The notes under the pieces were generated by a model. The model saw nothing but the letters and a program-made list of their open reading frames with translations. It did no database searches and was not told where the DNA came from. Both the position numbers and the translations under genes were made by a program. Of a stretch of DNA of 64,000 bases, positions 18,103 through 27,362 are shown one piece after another. This stretch comes from Acidisoma cellulosilyticum (GTDB lineage Bacteria > Pseudomonadota > Alphaproteobacteria > Acetobacterales > Acetobacteraceae). The first letter of the stretch is position 1. The number at the start of each line of letters is the position of its first letter. Where the stretch lies: contig NZ_JAESVA010000012.1 of the NCBI RefSeq assembly GCF_020621385.1, positions 62,001 to 126,000 on the forward strand, in the 5' to 3' direction.

Positions 18103-20531
18103 CCCGCGCGACCCATCTGCCGCGCCGGCTGATCCGCTGGGCGCGGGTGGCCCGCGCGGTTCTGGTCTTCGAGGCGGTGTGGCCGGTGATCTGGCCACCG
18201 CTCGGCCTATGGGCCGTCTATCTCTGCGTGGCGTTGCTGGGTCTGCCGCAGCGCCTGGGGATCGCGGTCAATTCCATTCTGGTGTTCGTCGATGTCCTGG
18301 CGGGGCTCGTCGCGCTGGGCATCGGTATCGCCCGCATCCGCTGGCCGGATGAGCGCGATGCCCAGGCCCGGCTGACCCGCGCCTCCGGCCTTAAGCATGA
18401 CCCGATCGCAGCCCTGCTCGACAGTCCGGCGCAGACGGATGCCGATAGCGATCTGCTGTGGCGGGCCCATCGGGCGCGCGTCCTGGCGAGCACGCGGCGC
18501 CTGCGGGTGGGAATGCCTTGGCCCTGGCGGACGACGCCCGGCCGCTTCGCTTTTCGCGGCGGCATCCTTGCCGCCTTGATCCTGTGCCTCTGGCTCGCGG
18601 GTCCGATGGCGCAGCCACGCCTGACCAATGCCTTCACCTTCAATCCGCTGTTGCTGCTGGGACCCCCGGCCCCTCCGCCCGGCATCACCGCCTGGGTGAC
18701 GCCGCCGCCCTATACCGGACGACCGCCGGTCCTATTGCCCGCGCATGCCGATAGTGTGACCCTGCCGAAAGGCTCGCGCCTGACCGTGACCGTCTCGGGC
18801 GTCACGCGCGCGCCGCAGCTGGACGGGCTGGCCGCCCGCTTCCATGCGCTGGACGCTGACAGCTTTCAGATGGAAAGCACGCTGGACCAGAGCGGGCTGT
18901 TCGTGCTGCGGGGGCGTGGCGAGAGCCTGGCCCGTTGGCAGATCATAATCCAGCCAGATGTCCCCCCCATCATCGGTTTCGCCGGTCTGCCCGGGCCGGA
19001 CAGCGACGGCTATAGTCTGCGCCTGCCCTGGCACGCGGTCGATGATTACGCGGTCGTCTCGGCCCATATGACGGCGCATCTGATCGGCCATCTGACGGCG
19101 CCGGGCCTGTCGCTGACGCTCGCCATGCCGGACGGTCCGGCGCCCAAGGTCGACGGCGTGCAGGTGACGGATCTTTCAGCCAATCCTTGGGCCGGCCTGC
19201 CGGTTTCCATGCAGCTGGATGCCGAGGACGCGGCCGGACAGACCGGTCGTTCGACGGCAGAAACGGTCGTGCTGCCCGAGCGGCGCTTCATCGATCCCTA
19301 TGCCCGCCGTGTCATCGCGATCCGCAAGGGGCTGGTGCAGATGACGGGTCTGCGCGACCGCGACCAGCGCGTCGCCGTTGTGCGGTCCATTCTGGATACC
19401 GCCGCTACGGCGAGCTTGGCTGGCAAGAAGGCGAGTGCGACTTTGCCACTGTTCGGCGCCGGCTGGCAGTTGTTGCGCGACAGGCAGGCGCAAGTGCCGG
19501 CCGATATCATCGACACGCTATGGCAGGTGGCGCTGCATTTCGAACAGGGCGACGCCGCCGATACCGCGCAATCCCTGAACCAGGCCGAGAAGGCCTTGCA
19601 GAATGCGCTGCAGGGCAATGGCGCATCCGCGGCCGAGTTGACGAAGCTGATGCAGCAGATGCAGTCCGCGATCCTGCAGCATCTGTCGACGCTGATGCAG
19701 ATGGCGCAGCACCAGGGCGGTCAGATCCAGGTCGGCAGCGCCGGCAAGCCTTTCGATCTCGGCCAGCTTGCCCAGCAGTTGCAGGCGATGCAGGCGGCCG
19801 CCAAGGCGGGCGATATCAATGCCATGCGTCAGGCCATGGCGCAGTTGCAGCAAAGCCTGGCCCAGCTCGCCCAGGCCAGGATCGCGCAGCCGGACCCGAA
19901 GCAGATGGCGGCCAGAGCGCAGGCCGAGAAGGACCTCGGCAGTCTGCAGCAGATGATGAAGACGCAGGCGCAGTTGCTTGACCGTTCAACAAGCCGCGCG
20001 GAGTCGGGCTCGCCTGACCCGGCCGGTCAGCAAAAGGATGCGGCGGCGCAGGCCGCCTTGCAGCGCGCCGCGAAGGCCATGGCGGGACGCGTCGGCCCCG
20101 GCATGACGGCCGCAGGCCAGTCCATGGGTCAGGCCGCGCAGCAGCTTGGGCAAGGGCAGGACGCGCCGGCGGGGCAGGCACAAAGCCAGGCGCTGCAGGC
20201 TTTGCAACAGGCGGCCAACGCGCTGGGCCGGCAGCTTTCGTCCCAGCCGGGCCAGGGCGGCGGTTTCGAGATCGGTGCCGGCAATGGCCAGGGCCAAGGC
20301 GGCGAGATGCCGCTGGACGGTTTCTCCTCCGGCAATGGCCTGACCGATCCGCTGGGCCGGCCGCTGGCCAATGGCCAGGGGGTGAGTTACGGCGCGGATA
20401 TCCGCCTGCCGGACGGTCTGCAACAGGCGCGGCTGCGGGCCATTCTGCAGGAACTGCGCAGCAAGGCGGGCGACCTTAGCCTGTCGCCGGGCGAGCTCGA
20501 CTATATCGAGCGGTTGTTGCAACCCTTCTGA
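18069..20531 (+). CDS. TIGR02302/DUF4175 family membrane protein
   Basis: An 820-aa protein. Two N-terminal hydrophobic segments (AVLVFEAVWPVIWPPLGLWA and the next, about residues 28-80) and a third near 160-175 (ILAALILCLWLAG) anchor it. A long extracytoplasmic region follows, and the C-terminal 300 residues are Gln/Ala/Met-rich helices (AEKALQNALQGNGASAAELT). Family size and the lysA neighbour match TIGR02302, found almost only in alphaproteobacteria and of unknown function. It begins inside lysA, so it is co-translated with the operon. An envelope role is plausible, because the operon also makes the lipoprotein and diaminopimelate-pathway enzymes, but this is inference. Confidence 0.88.
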   Translation: MADRDGRRDRLTRATHLPRRLIRWARVARAVLVFEAVWPVIWPPLGLWAVYLCVALLGLPQRLGIAVNSILVFVDVLAGLVALGIGIARIRWPDERDAQARLTRASGLKHDPIAALLDSPAQTDADSDLLWRAHRARVLASTRRLRVGMPWPWRTTPGRFAFRGGILAALILCLWLAGPMAQPRLTNAFTFNPLLLLGPPAPPPGITAWVTPPPYTGRPPVLLPAHADSVTLPKGSRLTVTVSGVTRAPQLDGLAARFHALDADSFQMESTLDQSGLFVLRGRGESLARWQIIIQPDVPPIIGFAGLPGPDSDGYSLRLPWHAVDDYAVVSAHMTAHLIGHLTAPGLSLTLAMPDGPAPKVDGVQVTDLSANPWAGLPVSMQLDAEDAAGQTGRSTAETVVLPERRFIDPYARRVIAIRKGLVQMTGLRDRDQRVAVVRSILDTAATASLAGKKASATLPLFGAGWQLLRDRQAQVPADIIDTLWQVALHFEQGDAADTAQSLNQAEKALQNALQGNGASAAELTKLMQQMQSAILQHLSTLMQMAQHQGGQIQVGSAGKPFDLGQLAQQLQAMQAAAKAGDINAMRQAMAQLQQSLAQLAQARIAQPDPKQMAARAQAEKDLGSLQQMMKTQAQLLDRSTSRAESGSPDPAGQQKDAAAQAALQRAAKAMAGRVGPGMTAAGQSMGQAAQQLGQGQDAPAGQAQSQALQALQQAANALGRQLSSQPGQGGGFEIGAGNGQGQGGEMPLDGFSSGNGLTDPLGRPLANGQGVSYGADIRLPDGLQQARLRAILQELRSKAGDLSLSPGELDYIERLLQPF

Positions 20532-20720
20532 TCGTGCTGGTCGCGTTTATGTCGCGGGATCGAAATAATTTTACGGTTCAGTCATGACCGAATGCGCGCC
20601 GCTTACGAGCCGCGTGCAAAATAACCCTGGCTAAATACAAGAATGTAACGTTCGCGACCACGGGCAGTCATGCCATCCTGCGGCGCTGTCGCTGCGCCAT
20701 CATGTCGGGACCCAATAAGA

Positions 20721-23700
20721 ATGAGCGGGACAACGCTGGACGTGACCCTGACGGGGAGCTTGCAGGCGGAGCTGGATCAATCCGGCGTCTATGCCTATGC
20801 GGTTCTTTTCGACAGCAACGGCTTCGTGTCGGAGACGACGCTCGTCAATGACGGGGCGATTTCCAGCGACGGCAGTTACGACATTACCCTGACCGACGGT
20901 TCCGACACGCTCGATGGCGGCAAACTCTATGTCGTGGTGCAAAGCGTCGACCCCGGCACGCCGTCGACCCTCGCCACCGATATCGAGAGCCAGGCCTATA
21001 TCAACCCGACGAATGCGGCGGCCGATGATTTCGGATATGATAGTTTCGAGGTCACGCTGCTCGACAACGGGTCGGACGCGGGTAACCTGACTTCGGTCAA
21101 CGGCTTCGGCCTGCCGATGGCGGTGTCGGACGTCAACGGCAGCGTCGGCTATGGGGTCAGCGGCGACACCATCGCCGCCGACATCGGCAGCATCAGCAGC
21201 GATGCGGTATCGACCTATAGCGAGGGCGCGCTTGCGGGTGATTTCCGCATGTCGACCTCACCCACGGAATCCAATCAGGCGGATACGCCAGCCGATGTCG
21301 GGGCCTTTCCGCAGACCGCCTGGAACGCCTATATCGCGGCGCTGGAAAATACGGCGACCGCGTCGGACATCCTGATCTCCGGTCAGTTCAATGGTGCGCC
21401 GGATGCGCAAGGCGTCTGGCATAATGGCGGCTATTATGCCTATCAGCTGCAATGGGACGCGGCCGAAAAGATTTTCTGGCTGGTGCCGCTCGCGGATAGC
21501 CAGATCCAAGGCTATATCGCGCTGACGCCGGCGGAGATTGCGCAGAACGCCTATTCGCAGATCGGCTCGGTCAGCATCTATAGCAGCGACAGTCTTGATT
21601 CGACGCTCATCACCACCATGCTGGTCGGCGCGAACAATCAATGGGGCGCGGTTCTGGCCCAGTTCCTGACCGGTTTCACGGGCGGGTATTACGGCGAAGT
21701 CGGGACACCGCAGAACCCGCAGATTGCGACGCCGATCGACCTGAACCAGAACGACAATTGGCTGCCCGACTATGCGTTCGGCAATCACGGAACTTCGACG
21801 CTGGATCTGCCCGCCGGCACGCAGGTCTATGACCCTTATTCCCAGATATTCTTCGACAATTCGAATTCCTACGGCTCGCCCTATTCCGATGCCTTGATGA
21901 GCCAATACACGACAGGCGGCCCGCTGCTATCGATGGAAGATCCGAATGGCGGTGATGTATCAACTATAGATTTGACGGTCTATGCGGATGGCGAGACGCC
22001 GGGGGGCTATACGCCGCCGACGAGCGATACCTATATCGCGCCGCCCGCCGGCGGCTATGCGGTGCCCACCGAGCAGGTCCCCGGCAATAGTCTTCTTCTC
22101 AATTTCTATTCGGCGGTTGCCGATAACCAGGGTGTCGAACTCGACCCCGATGCGACCATCGTCCTCAGCATTCTGACCAGCGATACCGGCGACGTTCCGC
22201 AATGGACGACGGTGACTTTCGACGGCGCCAGTAGCGGTGGCCTGTTCCAGAGCTGGACGCTGACGCCTGACGGCAGTGGCGGCTATAGCGCGAGCGCCGG
22301 TGGGTCGAGCGGCGCGCCGGGCTATATGGTGATCGCGGGCCTGCCGACGGCGGCCAGCGGTGTCTCCTGGTATCAGCTGACGGTCGCGGGCGCGGACGGG
22401 AGCGACGGCAAGACGTTCAATCTTTATGCGACGACGGGCAGTTCCGGCCAGATCGAGAACCTGGACTATGCCGGGCAGAGCGGGGCGGTGGTGGTGGACG
22501 GCCTGGCCTCCGTCTCGCCCACCGGGCAGACCACGCAATATGTCAATAATATCAAGCTGAATTTCTCGACCGGCAGCACGGTCGCCTTCAATCCCAATCT
22601 GGCGGTGCCCGTCACGGGAACGATGAACAATCTGCCGACGCCGGCAGCACCCGTGGTCGGCACGCTGTCGGATGGCAGCCTGACGGCGCTGGCCGGTCAG
22701 ACCGCGGAAGCCACGAATACCATCACCACGACCAGCGATGCCTTCGGCTTCGGCTGGACCGGCTATAACCCGGCCGCCGCGACCATCACCGATGGCGCCG
22801 GCGGCCCCGTTACCGGCTATGGCTGGACGGGAACGGCACCGGTCAGCGGCTCCATCACCGGCAGCGGCGTGATAACCGGCTGGGTCAATGCTTATACCAA
22901 CAAGACCAATGGCGATGACACGGCATTGCTGACGGTGATGAACGGCGGGTCGGTCGTCGGCACCATCACGGCATTGGCGGACGCCGACGGCGACTGGCTG
23001 ACGGGACAGGCCGATTTCGGCAATGGCACCTATACGGTCACCATGGCCGATACGCTCGACGTGGGTGGCGCGCTGACACCGGTGTCAGCGCAAAGCGGTG
23101 ATCTGGTCCTGACCGTCGACGCGGCGGATAATCCAACCGCCGACAATAGCCTGGTCGTCGCCTGTTTCGCCGCCGGCACGCGCCTTGCGACGCCCGCCGG
23201 GCTGATCGCGGTCGAGGATCTGCGGCCGGGCATTCTTGTCGTCACGGCCGATGATCGTGTCGAGAGCGTGCAATGGATCGGTCATCGTGACGTCGATTGC
23301 GCGCGCCATCCCAATCCGCGTGCCGTCTGGCCGGTGCGCATTTTGGCCGGGGCATTCGGGGCCGGGATGCCGGTGCGTGATCTGTATCTGTCGCCCGATC
23401 ACGCGATCTTCGCCGAGGGCGCGCTGATCCCCGTGAAGCATCTCATCGACGGCCACAGCATCGCGCAGATGCCGGTTGAGACCGTTACCTATTTCCATGT
23501 CGAGTTGACCGGTCATGACGTGCTGCTGGCGGAAGGTCTGCCGGTGGAAAGCTATCTGGACAAGGGCGATCGCAGCTCTTTCGCCAATACGGTGGGCGCC
23601 GTGAGGCTGCATCCGGCCTGGGGGGCCGACGCGCGGGACCTCACGCTATTTCAGGACGCCGCCGGCTATGCGCCGCTGGTCGTGACGGGACCGGTGGTGG

Positions 23701-23747
23701 AGCGTCTTCGCGCCCGTTTGGCGGCGGGCGCTCAAGTGGCGGCCTGA
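20721..23747 (+). CDS. Large secreted or surface Hint-domain protein with glucanase-like N-terminal half
   Basis: A 1008-aa protein rich in Gly, Ser, Thr, Asp and Tyr, with few charged basic residues. The C-terminal Hint_2 domain begins at Cys815 (CFAAGTRLATPAG, IAVEDLRPGILVVTAD) and continues with LYLSPDHAIF and LIPVKHLIDG, the pattern of Hint proteins in Acetobacteraceae and Rhodobacteraceae. The N-terminal half (VNGFGLPMAV, IFFDNSNSYGSPYSDAL) recalls GH64/thaumatin-like glucanase folds, an inference from short motifs. No Sec signal is seen. The start ATG 20721 follows GGGACCCAATAAG. Hint domains self-process or attach proteins. Here no downstream extein is left after the Hint domain. Confidence 0.75.
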   Translation: MSGTTLDVTLTGSLQAELDQSGVYAYAVLFDSNGFVSETTLVNDGAISSDGSYDITLTDGSDTLDGGKLYVVVQSVDPGTPSTLATDIESQAYINPTNAAADDFGYDSFEVTLLDNGSDAGNLTSVNGFGLPMAVSDVNGSVGYGVSGDTIAADIGSISSDAVSTYSEGALAGDFRMSTSPTESNQADTPADVGAFPQTAWNAYIAALENTATASDILISGQFNGAPDAQGVWHNGGYYAYQLQWDAAEKIFWLVPLADSQIQGYIALTPAEIAQNAYSQIGSVSIYSSDSLDSTLITTMLVGANNQWGAVLAQFLTGFTGGYYGEVGTPQNPQIATPIDLNQNDNWLPDYAFGNHGTSTLDLPAGTQVYDPYSQIFFDNSNSYGSPYSDALMSQYTTGGPLLSMEDPNGGDVSTIDLTVYADGETPGGYTPPTSDTYIAPPAGGYAVPTEQVPGNSLLLNFYSAVADNQGVELDPDATIVLSILTSDTGDVPQWTTVTFDGASSGGLFQSWTLTPDGSGGYSASAGGSSGAPGYMVIAGLPTAASGVSWYQLTVAGADGSDGKTFNLYATTGSSGQIENLDYAGQSGAVVVDGLASVSPTGQTTQYVNNIKLNFSTGSTVAFNPNLAVPVTGTMNNLPTPAAPVVGTLSDGSLTALAGQTAEATNTITTTSDAFGFGWTGYNPAAATITDGAGGPVTGYGWTGTAPVSGSITGSGVITGWVNAYTNKTNGDDTALLTVMNGGSVVGTITALADADGDWLTGQADFGNGTYTVTMADTLDVGGALTPVSAQSGDLVLTVDAADNPTADNSLVVACFAAGTRLATPAGLIAVEDLRPGILVVTADDRVESVQWIGHRDVDCARHPNPRAVWPVRILAGAFGAGMPVRDLYLSPDHAIFAEGALIPVKHLIDGHSIAQMPVETVTYFHVELTGHDVLLAEGLPVESYLDKGDRSSFANTVGAVRLHPAWGADARDLTLFQDAAGYAPLVVTGPVVERLRARLAAGAQVAA

Positions 23748-23815
23748 CTAGGGCTGAGGTTGCCCGGCGCTGCCGATGCGGCCATGCTGCCCCCTCTGGA
23801 CCAGCCGGAGGGGAT

Positions 23816-25219
23816 ATGTCGATCCAAGAAGAACTCGCCGCCATTGTGGGTGCAGCCCATGTTCTGACGACCGAGGACAGCGTCTCCCGCTATGTGACCG
23901 ACTGGAAGGGCTGGTGGACGGGTAAGGCGCGCGCCGTGGTGCGGCCGGCCGATACGGCGGAGGTCGCGGCCATTATGCGGCTTTGCCATGAACGCGGGCA
24001 GCCTGTCGTGCCGATGGGCGGCAATACCGGCCTGGTGGAGGCAGCACCGCCCAGCCGCGACGGGGATGAGGTCGTGCTCAGCCTGGAACGGCTGAACCGC
24101 ATCCGCAGCCTGGACGCGGTGGGCTTCACCATGGTGGTCGAGGCCGGCGCCATTCTGCAAAGCGTGAGCGACGCCGCGCTGGACGCCGATTGCTTCTTCC
24201 CGCTGTCGCTCGGCGCGCGGGGCAGCTGCCAGATCGGCGGCAATGTCTCGACCAATGCCGGCGGCGTCAATGTGCTGCGCTGGGGGATGATGCGCGAGCT
24301 GGTTCTGGGCCTGGAAGTGGTGCTGCCGGACGGGCGCATCTGGGATGGGATCAGCCTGCTGCGCAAGGACAATACCGGCTATGACCTGAAGCAGCTTTTC
24401 ATCGGTGCGGAGGGCACGCTCGGGATCGTCACGGCGGCGTCCCTGAAACTGTTCCCGCGTCCGACGCAGCTGGAAACGGCCTTTCTGGGCCTGCCCTCGG
24501 CCGAGGCCGCGCTGACGCTGTTCGGCCGCGCGCGGCGCGATCTGTGCGATCTGCTCGGCGCCTATGAGCTGATCACGCAGCCGGCCATGGATCTGACCAT
24601 CGGTACCTTCCCCGAGAACCGCCATCCGCTATCGACGCCGGCCGCCTGCTACGTGCTGCTGCAGACCTCGGTCAGCGGCGGGTTGGATTTGCGGCCGCGC
24701 CTGGAACGCTTTCTGGAAACGGCGATGGAGGACGGGCTGGTGCTGGACGGTGCTTTGGCCGAAAGCGAAGGCCAGCGCGCGGCCTTCTGGCGCATCCGCG
24801 AAGACCTGGTCGACGCGCAGTATCGCGTCGCGCCCATCCATCTGCGCACCGATGTGTCCGTGCCCCAGGTCAAGCTGGCGGAGTTCATCGCGGCGGCGGA
24901 TGCCGAGATGGCGGCGCGTTTCCCCGACCTGCGGCCGATCGCCTACGGCCATGTCGGCGACGGCAATGTGCATTACAACGTGCTGCCGCAACCGGATTTG
25001 ACCGAGCCGGTGACCGAGCATCGCTATGAGGCATGCGAGACGATGCTGTTTGAGCTGACCGCCCGCTTTCAGGGCTCCATCAGCGCGGAACATGGCATCG
25101 GCCGTACCAAGCGCCATGCGTTTCTGGACGTGACGCCTGAGGTTGAGCTGTCCCTTATGCGGGGGTTGAAGCAGTTGCTGGACCCCAAGGGGCTGCTGTC
25201 GCCGGGTCGGGTGCTTTAG
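23816..25219 (+). CDS. FAD-linked oxidase, D-2-hydroxyacid dehydrogenase type (GlcD/D2HGDH-like)
   Basis: A 467-aa flavoprotein with an N-terminal FAD_binding_4 (PCMH) domain (VVPMGGNTGLVEAA, GGNVSTNAGGVNVLRWG) and a C-terminal FAD-oxidase_C domain. The latter shows IAYGHVGDGNVHYN (metal-ligand His) and SAEHGIGRTKR. These features fit D-lactate, glycolate or D-2-hydroxyglutarate dehydrogenases. GGAGGGGAT precedes ATG 23816. The in-frame stop TAG (25217-25219) is the first three bases of a type A repeat, so the present C-terminus is set by that element. The GLLSPGRVL ending is normal for the family, so little or nothing was lost. Confidence 0.9.
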   Translation: MSIQEELAAIVGAAHVLTTEDSVSRYVTDWKGWWTGKARAVVRPADTAEVAAIMRLCHERGQPVVPMGGNTGLVEAAPPSRDGDEVVLSLERLNRIRSLDAVGFTMVVEAGAILQSVSDAALDADCFFPLSLGARGSCQIGGNVSTNAGGVNVLRWGMMRELVLGLEVVLPDGRIWDGISLLRKDNTGYDLKQLFIGAEGTLGIVTAASLKLFPRPTQLETAFLGLPSAEAALTLFGRARRDLCDLLGAYELITQPAMDLTIGTFPENRHPLSTPAACYVLLQTSVSGGLDLRPRLERFLETAMEDGLVLDGALAESEGQRAAFWRIREDLVDAQYRVAPIHLRTDVSVPQVKLAEFIAAADAEMAARFPDLRPIAYGHVGDGNVHYNVLPQPDLTEPVTEHRYEACETMLFELTARFQGSISAEHGIGRTKRHAFLDVTPEVELSLMRGLKQLLDPKGLLSPGRVL

Positions 25220-25377
25220 AGTTTGTCTGATTTTAACTGAAGCTTGTCCCTAATATCGTCATGCCCGGCCCCAGAGCCGGGCATCCATTCGTTGGGGCGC
25301 CCAAGGACTGGATGACCGGGTCAAGCCCGGTCATGACGGGGCAAGGGGTCGTTTCCACCTCAACCTGACGGACTCTA
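25217..25377. repeat. Type A dispersed repeat, copy 2 (161 bp)
   Basis: The length and order are the same as the copy at 1276-1436. By eye the first two thirds are identical and four substitutions lie near the end. It starts TAGAGTTTGTC and ends CTGACGGACTCTA. The first TAG is the stop codon of the FAD oxidase. The next 60 bases up to 25438 hold a degenerate piece of the same family (GGTGGAAACGCCCCTAACTC) and no gene. Confidence 0.85.
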
Positions 25378-25438
25378 ATGTCCGTCCGGTGAGGTGGAAA
25401 CGCCCCTAACTCTGTCAAAATAGGACCTAACCTTTCGA

Positions 25439-25996
25439 TCAGCCGAGCAGCACAGCAACCCAGGCGGAAACCTCATCGCCGCTGCTCATGCCCGGCTGGA
25501 TCAGCCCATCGACCATGAAGGTGGGGGAGACATGGATGCCGTTCTGGCGGGCGTATTTGCTATGCCATTTGATCTCGCGATCCAGATCGCGGATTGCGAA
25601 GGCATCGCGCAGCTGAAGGCCGGTATAGGCCTCGATCCGCGCGATGATGTCATGGGGTGTGGCGTCCAGATTGGGACCCCCGGCGTGATGCGCGAACTCG
25701 AACTCCATGCGATGGTCGCCGACCGCCTGCATCACCGCTTTCGCTGAGGCTTTCCCGCCGGGCAGGGTGGAGGCGGCCAGAATGCAGCGCGTGATGACGC
25801 CCGAGAACATATGCCAGGGCTGGGATTGCAGGCGGATCTTGATGGTGATGCGGTCAGGCCCCGCTTGTTCAAGCAAAGCATCGAGCTTGTTGAAGGTCTT
25901 GACCGAAAAAGGGCAGGTGGGTTCAAGGAAAACCTCGAAAACCCTGGGACCCTGACCCCAGGTGAGGGGATCGGCGCGCCAATGGGTCTCTGTCAT
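25439..25996 (-). CDS. DsbA-fold thioredoxin-like protein with CPFS active site
   Basis: A 185-aa DsbA/FrnE-type protein. The active-site segment is EPTCPFSVKTF, a CxxS rather than CxxC. The cis-Pro loop is HVSPTFMVDG. The helical insert typical of DsbA lies between. There is no signal peptide, so it is probably cytoplasmic. A lone Cys suggests isomerase, peroxidase-like or glutathione-linked chemistry rather than disulfide donation. ATG 25996 is preceded by AAAGGATG. A GTG two codons earlier is possible. The MFS gene at 26030 lies just upstream on the same strand, 33 bases away, so they may be co-transcribed. Confidence 0.8.
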   Translation of the reverse strand: MTETHWRADPLTWGQGPRVFEVFLEPTCPFSVKTFNKLDALLEQAGPDRITIKIRLQSQPWHMFSGVITRCILAASTLPGGKASAKAVMQAVGDHRMEFEFAHHAGGPNLDATPHDIIARIEAYTGLQLRDAFAIRDLDREIKWHSKYARQNGIHVSPTFMVDGLIQPGMSSGDEVSAWVAVLLG

Positions 25997-26029
25997 GTCC
26001 ACATCCTTTATCAGCCAACCGCGTGAGTA

Positions 26030-27271
26030 TCACTCGGCCGGGACGGCAGGTCCAACCCCCTGGCGGCCCGGCCGGGTTTCCGGCAGGGCCGCCAGGATGA
26101 TCAGCAACCCCAGCATACCGGGCAAGGCGAGTGCCATAAAGGCCCAGTCCAGCCCCGCCTTGTCCGCGATCCAGCCGGCGATCGTGGTGCTGAAGGTCGC
26201 GCCCAGACTGCCGGCGAGGCCGAAAGCGCCGATCGCGAGGTTGAGATAGCCGGTCCGCTGCGTCAGGTCCGCCGCGATCAGCGGAATCATAACGCCCATG
26301 ATGGCGGCGGCCAGACCGTCCAGCAGCTCGATCGCGATGAGCGGAACGGCGTCCGGCCCCGTGGTCAGCAGCAGCGCGCGGATGGGCAGGGCCGCGAAGG
26401 CGATCATCAGCAGCGGACGGCGGCCGAAGCGCTCTGCGGCCTTGCCCAGACGGGGCGCGAACAGCACCACGACGCATTGCAGCGCGATGACCGAGCCGGT
26501 GGTGGCCAGCGCGATATCGCCGGTGTCGTGGTTCGCCGCGAGGTGATTGAGGGCGAGGGGCAGCATCGCCGCATTGCCGAGCGTGAACAGCGTCACGCAG
26601 ATCGCGAACGTATGCATATGCAGCTCGAAAAAGACCTGCCACAGCCGGCTTTGCCGATGTTTCGGGTGGAGCATGGCGGGGTGTGGCGCGACCACTTTCG
26701 GGGCAGCGGTCAAGGGATGGATCAGCGCCAGGCTGAGCACCGCCGGCACCGTCATGAAGGCCGCGAACAGGAACACGGCGCGGACGGATAGATGATAGGC
26801 GATGAGGCCCAGAATGGCTGCCGTCAGCGCATTGCCGAGCGAGGCGTAACGGGAATTATTGCCGACATGCTCCCCGAACCGATCCCGGCCACCGAGATTG
26901 AGGGTGATGGCGGCAATGGACGGCGCCAGGATCGCGGTCGCCATGCCGTGCAGTACGAGGACGCCGAAAACCGGCGTAATGCCGGGCCAGAAGGCGAGCA
27001 GCAGGGCGCCGAGGCCGAGCACGCCGAGGCTGACCGCACACAGGAACCGCCGCTGATGGATCTGATCGACCAGCAGCCCGCCGGGCAGCTGGCTGACGGT
27101 GCTGGCGATGGCACCGGTGCTGAGCGCCAGGCCGATCTGCCCTTGGCTCCAACCCGATTGCGTCAGGAAGACCGGCAGGAAAGGGCCATAGCCCGTCTGC
27201 GTGGCAGCCGCGAAGAAATTGAAGACCCTCAGTCCGGTCCAGCTGGACCTCGGGGATGCGGCATCAGTCAC
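26030..27271 (-). CDS. MFS transporter
   Basis: A 413-aa major-facilitator protein with twelve predicted hydrophobic helices. It has the loop 2-3 region (GGLLVDQIHQRRFL) and its equivalent in the second half (PRLGKAAERFGRRPLLMI). GTG 27271 is preceded by GGAGG at seven bases and starts just before the first helix. An ATG at 27301 would add ten residues without a good Shine-Dalgarno. It stands back to back with two glycosidase genes, so sugar or oligosaccharide uptake or export is a reasonable guess. The substrate cannot be read from the sequence. Confidence 0.88.
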   Translation of the reverse strand: MTDAASPRSSWTGLRVFNFFAAATQTGYGPFLPVFLTQSGWSQGQIGLALSTGAIASTVSQLPGGLLVDQIHQRRFLCAVSLGVLGLGALLLAFWPGITPVFGVLVLHGMATAILAPSIAAITLNLGGRDRFGEHVGNNSRYASLGNALTAAILGLIAYHLSVRAVFLFAAFMTVPAVLSLALIHPLTAAPKVVAPHPAMLHPKHRQSRLWQVFFELHMHTFAICVTLFTLGNAAMLPLALNHLAANHDTGDIALATTGSVIALQCVVVLFAPRLGKAAERFGRRPLLMIAFAALPIRALLLTTGPDAVPLIAIELLDGLAAAIMGVMIPLIAADLTQRTGYLNLAIGAFGLAGSLGATFSTTIAGWIADKAGLDWAFMALALPGMLGLLIILAALPETRPGRQGVGPAVPAE

Positions 27272-27362
27272 GCGGTCGCCTCCGGAAGCGGTCTTGCGCA
27301 TGCCGCCATCCCAAGCCCTTTACAGAATCTTCCTATCCTTGTCTTGAGGTGGCAGGGGGCGG

